A stretch of DNA of 6,143 nucleotides. Source: JBNAVY01 sp049700195. GTDB taxonomy: Bacteria; Bacillota; Thermoanaerobacteria; Thermoanaerobacterales; Thermoanaerobacteraceae. The position numbers were made by a program, and so were the translations under genes. Below the pieces are notes generated by a model. It worked only from the letters and a program-made list of their open reading frames with translations. It was not told where the DNA came from and did no database searches. Numbering within the stretch: position 1 is the first letter of the stretch; each line of letters starts with the position of its first letter. This document shows positions 5,758-6,143 of the stretch, in pieces. The stretch spans positions 1 through 6,143 of the forward strand of contig JBNAVY010000077.1 of NCBI GenBank assembly GCA_049700195.1. The letters run 5' to 3'.

Positions 5758-6143
5758 TTTTTAGTCCTCCAGCTTTTAAGTATATATTCAAAGTCTCCAT
5801 TGCACATTTTCCCCAAGAAAATTTATTCGCTTGAATTAAAGACTTCTCTTTTAATATATTATTTAAATTTCTATCACTAATAACTTTATAAATTTTATTA
5901 GCAATATCATCTACATTAAAAGGATCAACCAATAAAGCAGCATCACCCACAACTTCCGGTAGAGAAGTAACATTTGAAACTACTACAGGAGAGCCACAAG
6001 CCATTGCTTCAAGTGGCGGTATTCCAAAACCTTCATATATTGACGGATAAACAAATATATCTGCATTATTATACAGATAAAGCATTTCTACATTATCAAT
6101 ATAATCTGTAAATATAACTTTATTCTCCAATTTTAATTCTTTA
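5744..6143 (-). CDS. Family-4 glycosyltransferase, C-terminal part (5' end beyond window)
   Basis: Only the last 132 residues are visible. The frame is open through base 6143, so the TTG at 6130 is an internal leucine codon and not a start. The visible part is the donor-binding half of a GT-B fold. KVIFTDYI and LYNNADIFVYPSIYEGFGIPP lead into the E-x7-E signature (EGFGIPPLE), then AMACGSPVVVSN, SLPEVVGDAALLVDP and a terminal helix with FSWGKCAMETL. The SLPEVVGDAALLVDP stretch is typical of the MtfB-like mannosyl/rhamnosyl transferase group, but donor and acceptor cannot be set from this fragment. It ends 14 bases inside the next gene. Confidence 0.93.
   Translation of the reverse strand, partial: KELKLENKVIFTDYIDNVEMLYLYNNADIFVYPSIYEGFGIPPLEAMACGSPVVVSNVTSLPEVVGDAALLVDPFNVDDIANKIYKVISDRNLNNILKEKSLIQANKFSWGKCAMETLNIYLKAGGLKNEFN
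5766..5770 (-). promoter_or_regulatory. Ribosome binding site within the upstream glycosyltransferase gene
   Basis: On the minus strand GGAGG stands eight bases before the ATG at 5757 and lies inside the end of the preceding coding region. This arrangement suggests translational coupling of the two genes. Confidence 0.75.

Noticed and set aside
6128..6130. TTG at 6130 as the start of a short glycosyltransferase
   Set aside because: The frame is open to the window edge and the residues belong to the middle of a GT-B donor domain, so the gene is simply cut by the window.
1..6143. CRISPR array, tRNA, rRNA or insertion sequence
   Set aside because: I saw no regularly spaced repeats, no cloverleaf or rRNA sequence and no transposase or terminal inverted repeats anywhere in the window.

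Overview
The window looks like part of an exopolysaccharide or surface-glycan biosynthesis locus from a low-GC Gram-positive bacterium. I base this on the AT-rich DNA, purine-rich ribosome binding sites (GGAGG, GAGGAGA), TTG starts and Lys/Ile/Glu-rich proteins. A thermophilic clostridial relative such as the Thermoanaerobacter group is my best guess, but that comes from overall protein style and not from any marker gene. Every recognisable gene reads on the minus strand, so transcription runs from base 6143 towards base 1.

In transcription order the genes are as follows. First comes the 3' end of a family-4 glycosyltransferase (5744-6143), followed by a short membrane-anchored beta-sandwich protein of unknown function (5272-5757). 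Next is a WbaZ-like family-4 glycosyltransferase (4151-5263), then a complete mannose-1-phosphate guanylyltransferase, manC (3029-4102). A 124-base spacer carries a 40-codon open tail in frame with manC. After it comes a polyprenyl-phosphate glycosyl-1-phosphate transferase (1507-2886), the enzyme that starts the repeat unit on the lipid carrier. The next stretch (733-1506) is scarred. It holds a possible tiny membrane protein gene on the opposite strand (1416-1529) and a decayed 3' half of a second manC (849-1356). The window ends inside a galE-like nucleotide-sugar epimerase (1-732). That gene has its own strong ribosome binding site and a candidate extended -10 promoter.

The genes fit one pathway. 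manC makes GDP-mannose and the epimerase interconverts a UDP-sugar. The phosphotransferase loads the first sugar-phosphate onto undecaprenyl phosphate, and the two glycosyltransferases extend it, at least one probably using GDP-mannose.

The most informative unusual feature is the pair of manC 3' ends in direct orientation, 2180 bases apart, flanking the phosphotransferase gene. They are about 80% identical over most of the aligned 3' part, but contain a 70-base block that is perfectly identical. This suggests cassette exchange or local gene conversion in a locus that is being reshuffled. I do not see an obviously new biological system. The least explained parts are the beta-sandwich protein, the 40-codon tail behind manC and the possible 37-codon membrane protein.
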